Source of the DNA: Sipunculus nudus
Lineage: Eukaryota; Annelida; Sipuncula; Golfingiida; Sipunculidae
Direction of reading: 5' to 3'
Length of the DNA: 64,000 nt
Assembly: GCA_026874595.1 (NCBI GenBank)
Contig: CM049318.1
Location: forward strand, 21,367,456-21,431,455
Each line of letters begins with the position of its first letter. Within the stretch, counting starts at the first letter, position 1. Under the pieces are notes generated by a model, which was given only the letters and a program-made list of their open reading frames with translations, did no database searches and was not told the origin of the DNA. Shown one piece after another: positions 48,069 through 61,625 of the stretch. Made by a program: the position numbers and the translations under genes.

Positions 48069-48699
48069 TAGAGTGTGTTTATTTGTTGTTGCCTTTTATG
48101 TATATGTCTGTATATAAAACTGTCAAGCCAAAGTCCTATTTTCTTCATGTTGGTCAAATTTGCTCGCATCAAACTACTGCTGTTAAGAATAAGACCAATC
48201 ATGTTATTAAATTATTTCAGTCAATTTATACTTAATTGTGTGAAATCATGGTCAGTTTTCACAAAGGTGGAGGGATATCAAAATCTAAACTCAGGAAAAA
48301 GCTTAGTGGTCAATTATGTTACAATGGCCATGAGTCCACAGTAGGGAAGTCATGTGATTCATGAACCTGGTCATGTGATTGATTTAACAGATCATGTTAT
48401 GAGAAGGGTAGATTGTCATAAGCACAGTCACGTTCAACATCAGCACAATTTTACTGGCCTGTTGCAGTATACTAGTATTCAGTCTTAATTAGTCATGAGG
48501 CAATTCATATATTTGGCTGATGTGATTTCAACTAGTGCATACCATTTTGTGTGCAAATATCCAGGGTTTGAGTGAAGTGCATGATTGTGCATTTTGATGG
48601 TGATGCAAATGTTTCAAATGTCTGGGAAGCAGATATATATATAATTTGCAGATTCTTATTTTCGAAAATTGCACTGCCTTGGAATGCATTGGTAATACA

Positions 48700-48705
48700 A
48701 ATAAA
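48700..48705 (+). terminator. Candidate CENP-H poly(A) signal
   Basis: AATAAA about 630 bp after the CENP-H stop; further copies lie near 48940 and 49863. Confidence 0.4.
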
Positions 48706-50125
48706 TGCGTGTTTCATTACAGCACAGGAAATTTAATACATATTTTTATATGATTAAATACCTGCATTTACAAAAAAAATATAAGTTAACATCCTATCAT
48801 CTGCCATTTTGTGCCCTTTACTCTGTATTACAAGTATGCAATTTGTAATGTGGTATAATTTACACAAACATCAAATTTATTGTGTATACTCGGCTCTTTA
48901 TTTTCGCAAGGTTTGCAAATTTCAACTGTATTTGATGCAATGAATAAATGTCCAAACCTATGTACACGTATAAGGTCACTCTAGACTGCATTTAAATGAA
49001 GGTGCAATTGTTGAGAAGCTGCCCAACCCTAAGTCGTTAATATTTAGGAAATATCTGGTGAAGATCTATTTCATTTGGTACCGTACAGTACCTTTGGTTA
49101 CATTAAGGAGTATATCTCTAAAGTGTAACTAGGGATGAAAGGAGCAGTCCAGGCCAAGTAACTCTTCCCATGAACTATAGTCTGAATAGGGACTTGAATA
49201 ATCTTGCTGGCCTGTATTTTGCTCGTATAAGCAGTTAGTGTAGATACTAATAATGCCAGTCGATCGAATTTGTTTCTTATAAATCAAAGGTTCCTGCTCA
49301 TATCAAGACGCTTCATGTTTTTACAATATCAACGTGACATAGAAGCTGGTAGGGCAGGTATATCTATTTATATGCTGGAACAAGGAGTTTATAACAACAT
49401 TTGTTATAGGATCCTTGGCTGTAAGAACAAGGAGCACACTGGAGAAAACTTTTTTTTTTTGGTACATTAAATGTACCCTTGTAGCTTGTCTTGGTAACAA
49501 GTATTTGAGTCCCTTGGCCAATGCCAATTGAATGCTCGAGTACAAATTTTGCTTCCTGTTTCAGCCCTAAAGGTGACCCGATCAGTATAACGGTGTATTA
49601 TCACTGCTATTTTAACTTATGAAGTATCTCTGGTTAAATGTGTGCAGTATCACATAATGGTCAGCTAATGGTGTGCATGTTATCTTTTTTCGCTAATTTA
49701 TTTTAATTTAAACAAGCTAATGAAATGGTCAGCCTTTGGATTAACTTGAATACCAGTACCTGAATGTTGTATAAGCACCATATATGCAAATGTAAAGTGT
49801 ATGATAAAATCAATTTTTCAACACGCAACTGCACGCAAAATCATATTGCATGTATTAATGTACAATAAACTTATAGGTGGGAAATTTATTGAATGATGCA
49901 AGCGTTTTTATGGTTATATAACACAGAGACACTCCTGCTTCGTCATGAACTCAGTTTCTGTTAGACCTTTTTTTTTCATAAAGCCAGTATCATTTGGTTT
50001 GGATCTAGACCTTTTCTTATGGAGAATTAAGCCGTGGAGTGCTGTATAGTTTGTATATATGTCTTGCTTCAATGCATTAAACCTTGGATTCTTTTTTAAA
50101 ACTGTGTTTCTTTCTTGTATGACAT
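48706..50125. other. Intergenic, nothing recognised
   Basis: AT-rich, no exon, RNA gene or large repeat supported between the CENP-H 3' UTR and the first hairpin-headed repeat. Confidence 0.5.
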
Positions 50126-50128
50126 GGT

Positions 50129-50900
50129 TTTTAGCTCAGCTGACTATAAGTCATCTGAGCTATAGTCGTGGTCCATTGTCCGTCGTCCGTCCGTCTGTCT
50201 GTCCGTCCGTCCGTATTGCCATCCGGATGTCCGTCTGTAAGACTGGCACGTTTCGACACCATTGGACCTACAAATCTGAAATTCCCCATACAGTTAGTTG
50301 TCCCCAAAATCTCCTATCATGCCGAAAATTGGGTCAATAGGACTTCGTTCCTTTGAGATATTAAGGAAAAACCTCAATTTTTTATTAGAAATCTATTTTC
50401 ACACTTCAGGACTGCCTAATATCAAAACCACTCATCTGGTTTTCTTCATATTTACCATAAATATTCCTCTATATAGCTCCTATGTACATGCCAGAAATTA
50501 AGTCAGTATTGTTTCATTTAAAAAAGTTATGGGCCCAAGCATAATGGACTTTGTAAAAAAATCAGGAAAGATATTTAGTCACTTAAGACCAAAAGTGTTA
50601 AAGGAAGGGACTTTTTTTCAGTTATACAACTTTAATTGATCAAAATTTAATTGAATACCAAAATTTAGATCAAAATCTGTTAAATTGTTTTAAATATTGG
50701 CAAAAATATAAAATTGGTACCTTAAATTTTGACCATGGCACGTTTTTTTCCTGTAAGTACTGTGGATTTAATTTTCACAGCATGTTTTTGTTAGCATTTA
50801 GTCTGTTAACACCAAAAATTTGAAACCAGTTGATCAAAAACTGTAGATTTTATTCAAGTTTCCAAGCACCATGTCACATCAAGTTTACATCAAGCAAGTG
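50129..50900 (+). repeat. Hairpin-headed repeat R3, copy 1
   Basis: Head: stem-loop at 50132-50162 (stem TAGCTCAG...CTGAGCTA, loop ATAA), then a GTCCGTC-rich stretch. Body: GATATTAAGGAAAAACCTCA, TATCAAAACCACTCATCTGG, a CTCCTATGTACATGCCAGAA block, AAAGTTATGGGCCCAAGCAT and later GACCATGGCACG. No intact ORF. The body recurs at least six more times to 56.4 kb. Confidence 0.85.
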
Positions 50901-50929
50901 TTATGCGGTTTGCTTCAGCTCTAAGTTCC

Positions 50930-51735
50930 TTAAATTTAGCAAACAGTTAGATGTCTCCAAAATCCGCTACCATGACAAGAATTTGATCACTAGGACTTAA
51001 TTCCTTCGAAATATTAATGAAAAACATTTTTCCATTAAAAACCCATTGTTCCACTGTAAGACTGCCTAATATCAAAACCACTGATCTGACTTTGATCATA
51101 TATAATATACATATTTTTCTATACATTCGCTATGCACATGCCAGAAAAGATGTCAGTATTGTGTAATTGTTTTAAGGTATGGGCCCAAACATAATGCACC
51201 TTTTAAAAAATCAAGAAATATATTTACTCCCTTAACAAGAGGTATGCTGAAGCTAGAGATTTTTTGTCCGGGATGTAACATTATTTAATCAAGATTCAAT
51301 TGAATACCAAAAATTAGTTCTGAATTTTTCAAATTTTATAAGTTATTAGTATAAATATATAATTAGTACCTTAAAATTTGACCATGGCACGTTTGTTTCC
51401 TGAGAGCACTGTTGATATAATTTTCATATTATGCACACATAAGGATTTCATCTTTGTAGTTTAGAAAGCTGAAAGAAATTGGCCAAATATTGTAGCTTTT
51501 ATTAATGTTTTTATGAGACCATGTCAGACCCAGGCTTAATCCAGCCCCTTCTCAGTCACCTGTATGTTGACCTTGTTGACCTTTTATCAGATTATGCATG
51601 CTTGAGCGAAGCATACACTGGGGCAGCCAGGCAGCTAATGCCCAGCCACAGTTGATCCAGGTGTCCAACCCAACTCATCTAGTAGTTGTTTTGAAAAACA
51701 ACATAACAATAAACAATAAATTAATAATTTTGTGT
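50930..51735 (+). repeat. R3 body variant plus tail, copy 2
   Basis: Lacks the hairpin head. Uses the variant body (CACTGATCTGACTTTGATCA, TATGCACATGCCAGAAAAGA) and a tail with GACCATGTCAGACC, CACTGGGGCAGCCAGGCAG and TTGATCCAGGTGTCCAACCC. The same body and tail recur together at 55560-56340. Confidence 0.8.
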
Positions 51736-51739
51736 TGGT

Positions 51740-52460
51740 TTTTAGCTCAGCTGACTATAAGTCATCTGAGCTATAGTCGTGGTTCATTGTCCGTCCGTCC
51801 GTCCGTAAGACTGGCACGTTTCGACACTGTTGGACCTAGGAATCTGAAATTCGGCATACAGTTAGATGTCCCCAAGATCTCCTACCATGCCGAAAATTGG
51901 GTCAATAGGACTTCATTCCTTCGAGATATTAAGGAAAAACCTCAATTTTTTATTAGAAATCTATTTTCACACTTCAGGACTGCCTAATATCAAAACCACT
52001 CATCTGGTTTTCTTCATATTTACCATAAATATTTCTTTATATAGTTCCTATGTACATGCCAGAAATAAAGTCAGTATTATATAATTTAAAAAAGTTATGG
52101 GCCCAAACATAATGGACTTTGTAAAAAAATCAGGAAGATATTTGGTCACTTAAGACCAAAAGTTTTAAAGGTAGGAACTTTTTTCAAGTAATGCAACTTT
52201 AATTAATCAAATTTTAATTGTATACCAAAAATTAGATCAAAATCTGTTAAATTTTTTTAAATATTGGCAAAAATATAAAATTGGTACCTTAAATTTTGCC
52301 CAACTTTGGCCACGGCACATTTTTTTCCTGTTAGTACTGTGGATTAAATTTTCACAGCATGTATACATAAGGATTTAATCTGTTTAAATCTGAAATTTGA
52401 AAATAAAAGCTGCAAAATTAGGCTAGTTATTGAATTTTTTGGAGGCTCTTGTTGTATTCC
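51740..52460 (+). repeat. R3 repeat, copy 3 (headed)
   Basis: Head stem-loop 51743-51773 identical to that of copy 1, shorter GTCCGTCC run, then the same body. Very close to copy 1 by eye. Confidence 0.85.
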
Positions 52461-52544
52461 CTTACATTGTCAAGCAGTCCACTTTGATGACTGTAGGTCA
52501 TTCAGTGCACATCTCTATGCTCCCCAGGCTGTTTGCATAATTTT

Positions 52545-53125
52545 AGATGTCCCCAAAATCTCCTACCATACCAAAAATTGGGTCATTTGGACTTCGTTCC
52601 TTCGAGATATTAAGGAAAAAAACTCTGTTTTCCATAAAAAAAAGCCATTGTTACACTTCAAGGCTGCCTTATATCAAAACCACTGATCTGTTTTTGATCG
52701 TATTTAGTATTCACATTCTTTCATACATTTTCTTTGAACATACCAAAAATTAGGTCAGTATTGGGTATTATTTTGAAGTTATGGGCCAAAACATAATGCA
52801 ATTTAAAAAAAAATCAGGAAATATATTTACTCACCTAACATGAGAATTGCTGAACCTAGAGACTTTTTTTCAGGAATGTAACTTTATTTAATCAAGATTC
52901 AATTGTTTACCCAAAATTAGATCTGAATTTTACAAATTTTTCAAGTTATTAGCGTAAATAAAAAGTCAATACCTTAAATTTTGTCCAACTTTGGCACTGT
53001 TGATTTAATTTTCACAGCATATATACATAAGGATTTAATCTTTTAAATTCTGAAATTTCAGAGAAATTTATTGGAAAGAATAGCTTTTATTCATGTTTTC
53101 ATACACCATGTCAAGTGTTGTTTAC
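52545..53125 (+). repeat. R3 body, copy 4 (headless)
   Basis: Starts at the ATGTCCCCAAAATCTCCTAC block and continues through CGAGATATTAAGGAAAAA and ATATCAAAACCACTGATCTG; more diverged than copies 1 and 3. A C run lies just beyond it at 53237-53248. Confidence 0.75.
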
Positions 53126-53779
53126 ATCTAGCCCACCTAGTAGTACAGCCTAAATGAGGCATTATGTAACCCACCCCAGGCAGCTTGCCTTGGGTCAGCT
53201 TGGCCACTACCAGCAGGCTTCCCCTCTGCCCTGCATCCCCCCCCCCCCAGATGGTGCATAAACTAGATGAATGTTATTATTTTCTGTATTTGATTCATTC
53301 TTATTCTAGGCTATGCTACATTTTAGATTTTGTATTGTACCACCAGGGTTACAATGATTAAAGTGTACATTTAATTGTGTCCACAAAGTGGTGTATTGCT
53401 ATGAAAGTGTCGATGTTCATGAGATAAGTAATTCCATACTTCAGAAGAGTAAAAACTTCACCAGGTGTGAAATTGACTATTAATTCCAGTAATAAATTAA
53501 AACTGGGATAGTAATTAGCACAATGATATTGTTTGTCCCTCATTCAACCAACAGTGTGTATACTTTATTTGAAAAGATGATTTATTTTATCAAATTTACT
53601 GAATCTTTTATTTTATTTTGGTGAATAAAATTAAGCATGTACTGAAAACTCCAATGTGCAAAACTTTTTAATAGTGATTCAAGGAATATTCTTGTAGATG
53701 CCATGTTGTGGCATTATTTTCTTTTAAATTCAGTTTAAACATTTATGATTTAAAAATAATAAAATATATGTGTATGCAT

Positions 53780-53940
53780 AATATGACCCAATATGAGCTA
53801 CACTCTGGATATATGATGATTGCAACTTTAGCAACAATTCTAATATTTTAAATTATAGTTTCAGTTTTTACTCTGTATATATAATGATTGGAACTTTTGC
53901 AACAATTCTAATATTTTAACTTATATTTTCAGGTTTTTTA
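53780..53940. repeat. Tandem duplication, about 75-bp period
   Basis: ACTCTGGATATATGATGATT...CAACAATTCTAATATTTTAA occurs twice with minor changes. Confidence 0.7.
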
Positions 53941-54254
53941 TTAAAAATTTATAAAACCTATAAATAAAAAAAGATTCAGATAAAAACTTCTTAATGGAAA
54001 AAGTGGATATGCTTAAAAAAATAGGATTATATATAAACTTAAATGCATTATTCCCTTGTAAGTGAAATAAAGGTATTAGTCCATTCTGTCCACTTGCCTG
54101 TCCATCTGTAAATTTTCATATGCATCACAGTATCTCAAAACTGGTACTGTTTTTCTTCATGACAGTCTTGTCAGAGTATTAGTTTGCAATCATATATTTA
54201 GAACTTTACCATAACTAAGTAGGAGGGCCCCTTTCCTCTTAGCTTTTCATATTC

Positions 54255-54735
54255 TTATATAAATGAAAAACATTACAATAGAATATTTCTACATCCACCT
54301 TCGTGGTGCCCTCACTTTCCCTTCTCCGAACCCCATCCCAAAGTCAGCCTCAATAAGCAAGAACAAGATGAATCAGATATATTCATACTTTAATATTTTG
54401 TATAACTATTCGTCCATAGGTACCTATGTACATGCCAGAAATTATGTCAATATTGTGTAATATGTAGACATAGTGGGCATCACAATAATGTACTTTGTCA
54501 AGACTAAAGAGATATTGTGTCATACAGTCACAAATTCATAAATCACTTCATCAGCATAGTTAATCATAACATCATATCTGTCAAATTGAAAGCTTGCAGA
54601 CTACCATACACTTTAGATCCTTCAACAAATAGCCTTATAATCATTCCACTACTGCTTATTACTGCTGTCATCGCATTCATATTTGCTCAAATATATCACA
54701 ATTTTCAACCCCTCCTAAATAAATAAAAAATAAAC
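54255..54735 (+). repeat. R3 body, degenerate copy 5
   Basis: Only islands remain: ACCTATGTACATGCCAGAAA at about 54420, TCAATATTGTGTAAT and AATGTACTTTGT. Much older or heavily deleted. Confidence 0.5.
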
Positions 54736-54764
54736 CACTATATTTTACTCTATTAATCCATCAG

Positions 54765-55480
54765 CCATCTGAGCTATAGTCGTGGTCCATTGTCCGTCGT
54801 CGGTCTGACTGTCCGTCTGCCTGTCTGTCCGTAGATTTGGCACGTTTGGAAAATCGTAAGACCTAGGAATCCAAAATTTGGCATAATGTAAGATGTCCCC
54901 AAGATCTCCTACCAAGTCGAAAACTGGGTCTTTGCGACTTCGTTCCTTTGAGAAATTAAGGAAAAACCTCAATATTTTTATTAAAAACCTATTTTCACAC
55001 TTCAGGACTGCCTTATATCAAAACCACTCATTTGTTTTTCCTCATATTGCCCATAAAATAATCCTCTATATAGTTCCTCTGTACATGCCAGAAATTAGGT
55101 CTGTATTATATAATTTAAACAAGTTATTGGCCCAAACATAATGCACTTTGTAAAAAAATCAGGAAAGAAATTTGATCACTTAACACAAAACTTGATAAAG
55201 CTAAGCACTTTTTTTCCAGTAATATAACTTTAATTAATCAAAATTAAATTGTATGCCCAAAATTAGATCAATATCTTTTAAATTTTTTAAAATATTAACA
55301 AAAATAAAAAATTTGTACCTTAAATTTTGCCCAACTTTGACCATGGCACGTTTTTTTCATGTAAGTACTGTGGATTTAATTTTCAAAGCATGTTTTTGTT
55401 AGCATTTTGTTTGTTAACACCAAAAATTTGAAACCACTCATTAAAAAACTGAAGATTTTATTCAAGTTTTCAAGCATCAT
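54765..55480 (+). repeat. R3 repeat, copy 6 (partial head)
   Basis: Only the right stem of the head hairpin remains (CATCTGAGCTATAGTCGTGG), followed by GTCCGTCG-type repeats and the full body. Confidence 0.8.
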
Positions 55481-55559
55481 GTAACATATTGTTTACATCA
55501 AGCTAGTGTTATGCAGTTTGCTATAGCTCAGCTCCCCAGCTTCAGCTCTCAGTTCCTAA

Positions 55560-56390
55560 AATTAGGCATACAATTAGATGTCTCCAAAATCCCCTACCAT
55601 GCCAAGAATTTGGTCACTAGGACTTAATACCTTCGAGATATTAATGAAAAACTTCATTTTTCCATTAAAAACCCATTGTTACACTTCAAGACTGCCTAAT
55701 ATCAAAACCACTGATCTGAGTTTAATCATATATAATATACATATTTTTCTATACATTCTCTATGCACATGCCAGAAATGATGTCAGTATTGCATAATTGT
55801 TTTAAGTTATGGGCCCAAACATAATGCACTTTGTAAAAAATCAAGAAATATATTTACTCCCTTAACAAGGGGATTGCTGAAGCTAGATTTTTTTGTCAGG
55901 GATGTAACATTATTTAATCAAGATTCAATTGAATACCCAAAATTAGTTCAGAATTTTTCAAATTTTATAAGTTATTAGTATAGATATAAAATTAGTACCT
56001 TAAATTTTGCCCAACTTTGACCATGGCATGTTTTTTTCCTGTGAGCACTGTTGATATAATTTTCATATCATGCACACATGAGGATTTCAGCTTTTTAGTT
56101 TAGAAAGCTGAAAGAAATTGGCCAAAAATTGTAGCTTTTATTAATGTTTAAATGAGACCATGTCAGACCTTGACTCTCTCCAGCCCCTCTTGAGTCACCT
56201 ATATGTTGACCTTGTTGAACTTTCAGCAGAATAGCATGCTTGAGGAGAGGTAACACTGGGGCAGCCAGGCAGATTATGGCCAGCCTGAGTTGATCCAGGT
56301 GTCCAACCCAACTCATCTAGTAGTTTTAACTAACAACATAACAATAAACAATAAATTAATAAATTTTTATTGGGTTTTAATAAAAATTAA
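55560..56390 (+). repeat. R3 body variant plus tail, copy 7
   Basis: Partner of 50930-51735 through body and tail; the tail again ends in AACAATAAACAATAAATTAA. Suggests that body plus tail was duplicated as a block. Confidence 0.8.
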
Positions 56391-56709
56391 GGAAAAATAG
56401 AAAAGGAATTTGTTAGTTTATAATAACAGAAAATTAACTTGCAGTTACTGATGATATAAGAATCTTGTATCGATGGATAGAATATCACGTATTCCAAATA
56501 ACACCATGCAGTCACCTATGGTATTTTTCAGTTCAATTTTAATGATAAAAAAGTAAATCATATTATTCATTACTAATCATAGGGGATCATTTGAAGGAAA
56601 TTAATGATAGACAAAGATGCAGTTGATAATATTAATCTAGATTCCTACTGTGTCTAGTGTGTACATTGATGGGTAATTAGTCCAAAATGAATATATTACA
56701 TTTATTTTT

Positions 56710-58060
56710 TAGCGAACCTGTGAGCTTATGCGATGGTGCGGCGTCGTCCGTCGGCCGTTGTCCGTCGTCTGTACGTTAACTCATACTATCTTGAAAACGG
56801 CAAGAGGTAGCATCACGAAATTTTATGCAAAAAATTAGTCATCTAAAATACTATATCGGATTTTGCTTATTTTTTTGGCTAACTGCATTTTCTTAGATTT
56901 TATAGGGAAAAAGCTAAAAAAGCTTTAAAAATCTTCTTCTCCGAAACTGTTCAGCCAAATTGTCCAATATTTCACAGAAATGATTCCTGGAATAATCTTT
57001 CTCAATTTTGTTCGAATGGTTTAAGTTCGGTCATTTTTGGCCGAGTTACAGGAAGTTGAACTTAGTCATCTGTCCATAAAAGCATACTAAAATTACAATC
57101 TCAGAAAAGGCTGGAGCTATCATCACCAAATTTTATGCCAATGTTGTTCACATGAGACATATCTGAAATTGAGGTATTGGTGGCGCCACCTGCATCGACC
57201 TTTTTTGTACGGGGGTCATCAGTGCCCGTATCATACTGACGGCTACAAAAAACTTCTTCTCTGAAACCATATGGCAAAATAGTTTAATATCGCACAGAAA
57301 TGATCCTAGGGTAGTACTTTCTGAAATTTGGTCAAATGGACTAAGTTCAGTGACTTTTGGCTGAGTTATGGGAAGCTGAATTTAGTCATATGCTGTAACA
57401 GCCCATTTTAGCTCAGTGGCTACAAAGATCTTCTCCTCAAAAACCACTGGGCCAAATTCTTAAATCTCACACATTAATTATCCTTAGATGTTGATAATTC
57501 AAGTTTGTTCAAATGGTTTTGGTTCAGTGATTTTTGACTGAGTTATGGGAAGCTTAACTTAGCCATTTTGCTGTATTTTCCCATATGAGTTATAAACCTG
57601 TACAATTTTTTTTGACTGACCCTACTGAGGCCAATTTGTTTAATATTTTACAAGAATAATCCCCTGAATAATTCTTATAATAATTGTCTTTTATGGTTCC
57701 AAAGAATGAATTTTGGCTGAATTATAAAGGTTCAATTGAGTCATTTTACCATATATGTTAGCTGTGTGAAGCAGATACACAGATACATCAAGATACATCT
57801 AGACTGGTACCAGTTTATCAGCATTTATTACATCATGCCTCTAGACATTTAGATTTCAGGTTATCTATGGTTAATATTGACAAGAATGTTTTTTAAAAGC
57901 TTTTTAAAAATGTAGATTTACGATTTTTAGATATTCCTCATGCCAGGCAATGTTTACAATCACAGCTATACAGCTCTCTGTGGGTATATAAAGACGGCTG
58001 TACATGGATTATAAATAATTGGTATCCATAGTCAAATTAATTCAAGATTTTGCTATCAGT
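56710..58060 (+). repeat. GTCCGTC-headed repeat R4, copy 1
   Basis: Starts AGCGAACCTGTGAGCTTATG, CGATGGTGCGGCGTCGTCCG, then CATACTATCTTGAAAACGG. A unit of about 300 bp built around AGTTATGGGAAGCT and TCCGAAACTG...CCAAATTGT recurs several times inside. No ORF. Confidence 0.75.
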
Positions 58061-58109
58061 GAGATGTATCTGTATTACAATTTTGCATTCAATATGCATC
58101 TGTATTAAT

Positions 58110-59330
58110 TTTTAGTGAACCTGTGAACTAATGCGATGGTGTGGCGGCGTTTGTCTTCTGTACATTAACCCATACTATTTTGAAAATGATTGGAGCTAGC
58201 ATCATGAAATTTAATGCAAAAAATTAGCCATCTGAAAATTTTCTTAAATTTTATAGAGAAAAAGCTAAAAAAAATCTTCTCCTCCGAAACACTCAAGCCA
58301 AATTGTTCAATATTTCACAGAAATAATCTTTTATACCATCTCCCTCAATTTTGTTCAGGAAGTTGAACTTAGTCATCTGTCCAAAAAAGCATACTAAAAT
58401 GACAGTCTCAGAAACAGCCAGAGCTATCATCACCAAATATTTTGCCAGTGTTGGTCACCTGAGTCATATATGAAATTCAGGTATTGGTGGCACCACCTGA
58501 ATTGACCTATTTTTGTACGGGGGTCATTGGTCATCTGTACATTAATCCATAATTTCTCAGGAATAGCAGGAGCTACCATTCCCAGATTTTATCCAAATAA
58601 TCTGTCACATATCAAATTTTGTGGGATTCAGCTTATTTTTTTTTGCTATCTGCATTTACTTAGATTTAATAAGGAAAAACTGCTAATATTTTAAAATTCG
58701 TCTTCTTGTAGACGGTCCAGCCAAATTGTTAAATAAAATAAATGATCCCAGATGCAAGCCCTCTCAAGTTTGTTCAAATGGTTTGCATTTGTTGAATTTT
58801 AGTGGAGTTACACAAATTTGAACAGTCATTCGGCCAAGTAAGCATACTGACATAGTACTCTCAGAAATGACAGAAGCTAGCATTACCAGGTATTGTGCAA
58901 ATGTTGGTCACATGACTCATATTTGAAGTTGTAGATTTAGTGGTGCCACCTACATTGACCTGTTTTTTATGGGCAAAAAATCTCATAATTTTAGCCTCTT
59001 TCAGCTTAATGATGAAACTGTCAAGTTGAATTGTTCAATTTTTCAAAAGAATTATCCTAGTTCATGGTTCTTTTAATCATATCAGAATATACTGAGTTTG
59101 TTGATTTTTGGTTGAGTTGTGAAAAGCTTAAGTTGGTCTTATGGCCATTATTATGTCTTTTTCAAACTGAGGACTGCAATAGTGTTCTTCTACAAAATTA
59201 TTATTTCAATTATATCTTCTGTAACATTGCACAAAAATTATTCTTAGGTGGCCTTTGTTCAAATTTACTAGAATGATTTTTGGCAGAACTATTGGACCTT
59301 TAACAATGAAAGTACTGCATCTTTTATTAT
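58110..59330 (+). repeat. GTCCGTC-headed repeat R4, copy 2
   Basis: Starts AGTGAACCTGTGAACTAATG; follows copy 1 in the same order, including GGTGGCACCACCTGAATTGA and TGTACGGGGGTCAT. Confidence 0.75.
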
Positions 59331-59479
59331 TCTAGATATTTTGATAAAGAGTTTATGAATATGTCGGCTTAAAAAAGAAATTTTAACCAAAGTCTTTCAG
59401 TATGTGTAAACAGATATACCAACAGGCCAAGATTGAATCTGTATCTTTAAATAGGATGAGAAACTGCCATCTGTTTCAG

Positions 59480-59900
59480 ATTTGGGAACAGATCAAGAGT
59501 TCATTCAGTGCAGCCAGATATAGGTCAAGAGTTCAATCAGTGCAGCCAAGCACATGGCATGTGATCACCTCATGGGTGACATGTGAACACCTCATGGGCA
59601 CCATGTGATCACTTCATTGGTGTCAAGCCCCTCAGGGCAGGGCCCCTGCATGAGCTTATGCAATAGTGTGGCTACTATTTCAGATTTGGCAACAGGCTAG
59701 AGGTCAGTCTGGATCTATTTAAAGCTTTGGCAGACTGCCACTGTATCAGATTAGGCAACAGGTCAACAGTTCACTCAGTGCAGCCAGGTATGGGTCAGGA
59801 GTTCAATCAGTCTAGCCAGGTGCAGGTCATGAGTTCACTCAGTGCAGTAGTCTGAGCAAGCAATTCGTCACAGTTCACTCGGGGCAACAGCCTTTCTCAC
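59480..59900 (+). repeat. Short tandem repeats, about 30-bp units
   Basis: GGTCAAGAGTTCAATCAGTG followed by CAGCCAG recurs at least six times with changes (59487-59850). Inside lies a second unit, CACATGGCATGTGATCACCT, present about three times (59545-59625). Confidence 0.7.
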
Positions 59901-61440
59901 CTAAGCCTGGTCAGCCCCATGCATCAGACTCAAGGTAAGTTTGATGTATTGGCCTAATATTTTGACCTGTCTACGTTTTTTTGGTGGCTTTCTCGCTCAA
60001 AAGACAGGTGTCGCCACCTACCATGACCTTTGCACACGTTTTTCTCAGGAGGGGTTTGATATATCAGTCTGAAATAGGGCTTATGTATATATCTCTGACA
60101 GCTTCGTTGTATACAAGACTGGTGGTGCCAGCTACAATCTTTTTAGTGTTGTGTGCACCTATGCCAGAATTTCAGCAGTGATGTTTGTGTAATTGTTTCT
60201 TATTCAAAATGTTTAGTACTTGCATAGTTCATATACATGAAAAGTAATGGTCCAGCATTGAAGCATTATACCTGGTGTATTTCCCTATGCACAGGTTCGC
60301 ATTAGGCCTGTAGGCCTTGTTTTAATATAAATAAAAGCCATAAAACCAGGTACTTATGATCATTATTTAAATTTGTGAATTTTGTATATTCTGGATTCTC
60401 AATATCATTGTTTGGTGAAAACTAAATAAATAAATACCAGACATGGTGCGAATACTTTGCAATTGTATTTAAATACAAATATGAATATGTACTCCATTAT
60501 AAAATTTCTTGCATAAAGAATGGGATTTCAGGTAAAAATGAAAGTATATGAATATTAGTGCAAATACTTTCAAAATTTATTCATGAATGCAATCATGAAT
60601 ATATTCTTAAATATTATTTTAATAATCATTTCAGTTATATTTCATTTTAAAAAATCATATGATTCTCTTATTATTTTTAATAAAAATTATATTTGGGACA
60701 ATATTTGTAATTTTTTTAATAAATAGTTAAACTCTTATATTATATGTTCTGCTTATAAGTTATACGGCCAAGTCAAAATCTGTGTGACAATAGTACTCCA
60801 TTTGTTAATAAAATAAATGAAATCAATCCTCTTCCCTGTCTCCAAAGGTACTATCAAAATCATACATAAATGTATGATTTCTTATCGACAGACTCAAAAA
60901 GTGTACAGTTATGAAACTTGACTGGTATTTTTTTGGTTTTTTAAATTATTTTCACGTCATGCTTTTCCCAGCGTCTATGAATCTTGTCCTTAATATTACA
61001 TGCAAAGTCAGGGGCGTTGTCTACGTATGTTGGCGACATGAAATGCAGGCTCCTGTAGGTCAAGCAAACGTATTCCAAATCTCATTATATTATCATATAA
61101 CATAATTGCCTATGAAAAAAATATTAATATAGATTTTACATAAAATGAGCCCAATTCCTGGAGGAAAAACATTTTTTCTATCTATTTTCCCACTAAAAAC
61201 ATGAGGTTGTGTGATTTGTTCAGAAACTATGGGCATGATGTCACACGTGTACCAGCCAATCAAATCAGGGCAAAGTCTTGGATCTTGGTGAAATCCTTCC
61301 ATCACACAACAAACGCACGTGGAATAGGTTTACTTAACCTTTCCTGATTAGTCACTTCAGCACTGATTAATGAAATGAAAACTGAATTTACTCTAAGATT
61401 TTCTTAAGATAGGTTGATATGCATTTGACAATTTTTATTG
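59901..61440. other. Intergenic, nothing recognised
   Basis: No supported exon. A GACAGGTGTCGCCACCTACC block near 60000 resembles sequences inside R4, so the first 250 bp may be an R4 remnant. Confidence 0.4.
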
Positions 61441-61625
61441 CATGACACCTGTGGTAAAACGTTTGGCCTTCTTTGCTGGCGACCCGGGTTCGATTCCCGA
61501 TGTGACTATGAGAGTGGGTTGTAGTTGCCCGTCCAAGGTTGGTGGTTTTCTCCGGTTTCCTCTACCCTTACAGACAACCGAGCGCCAACATCCGATTCAT
61601 GGAGAGTGCCTCGTATTATTTATTA
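61441..61625 (+). mobile_element. tRNA-derived SINE
   Basis: B-box GGGTTCGATTCCC at about 61487, with a degenerate A-box region before it, then GTGGTTTTCTCCGGTTTCCT, a central domain I recognise from widespread animal SINE superfamilies. Not a tRNA gene: the 5' half does not fold and the body continues past it. Different from the SINE at 3376. Confidence 0.7.

Noticed and set aside
61470-61500. Possible tRNA gene
   Set aside because: Good B box only; the 5' half does not pair and the sequence continues as a SINE.
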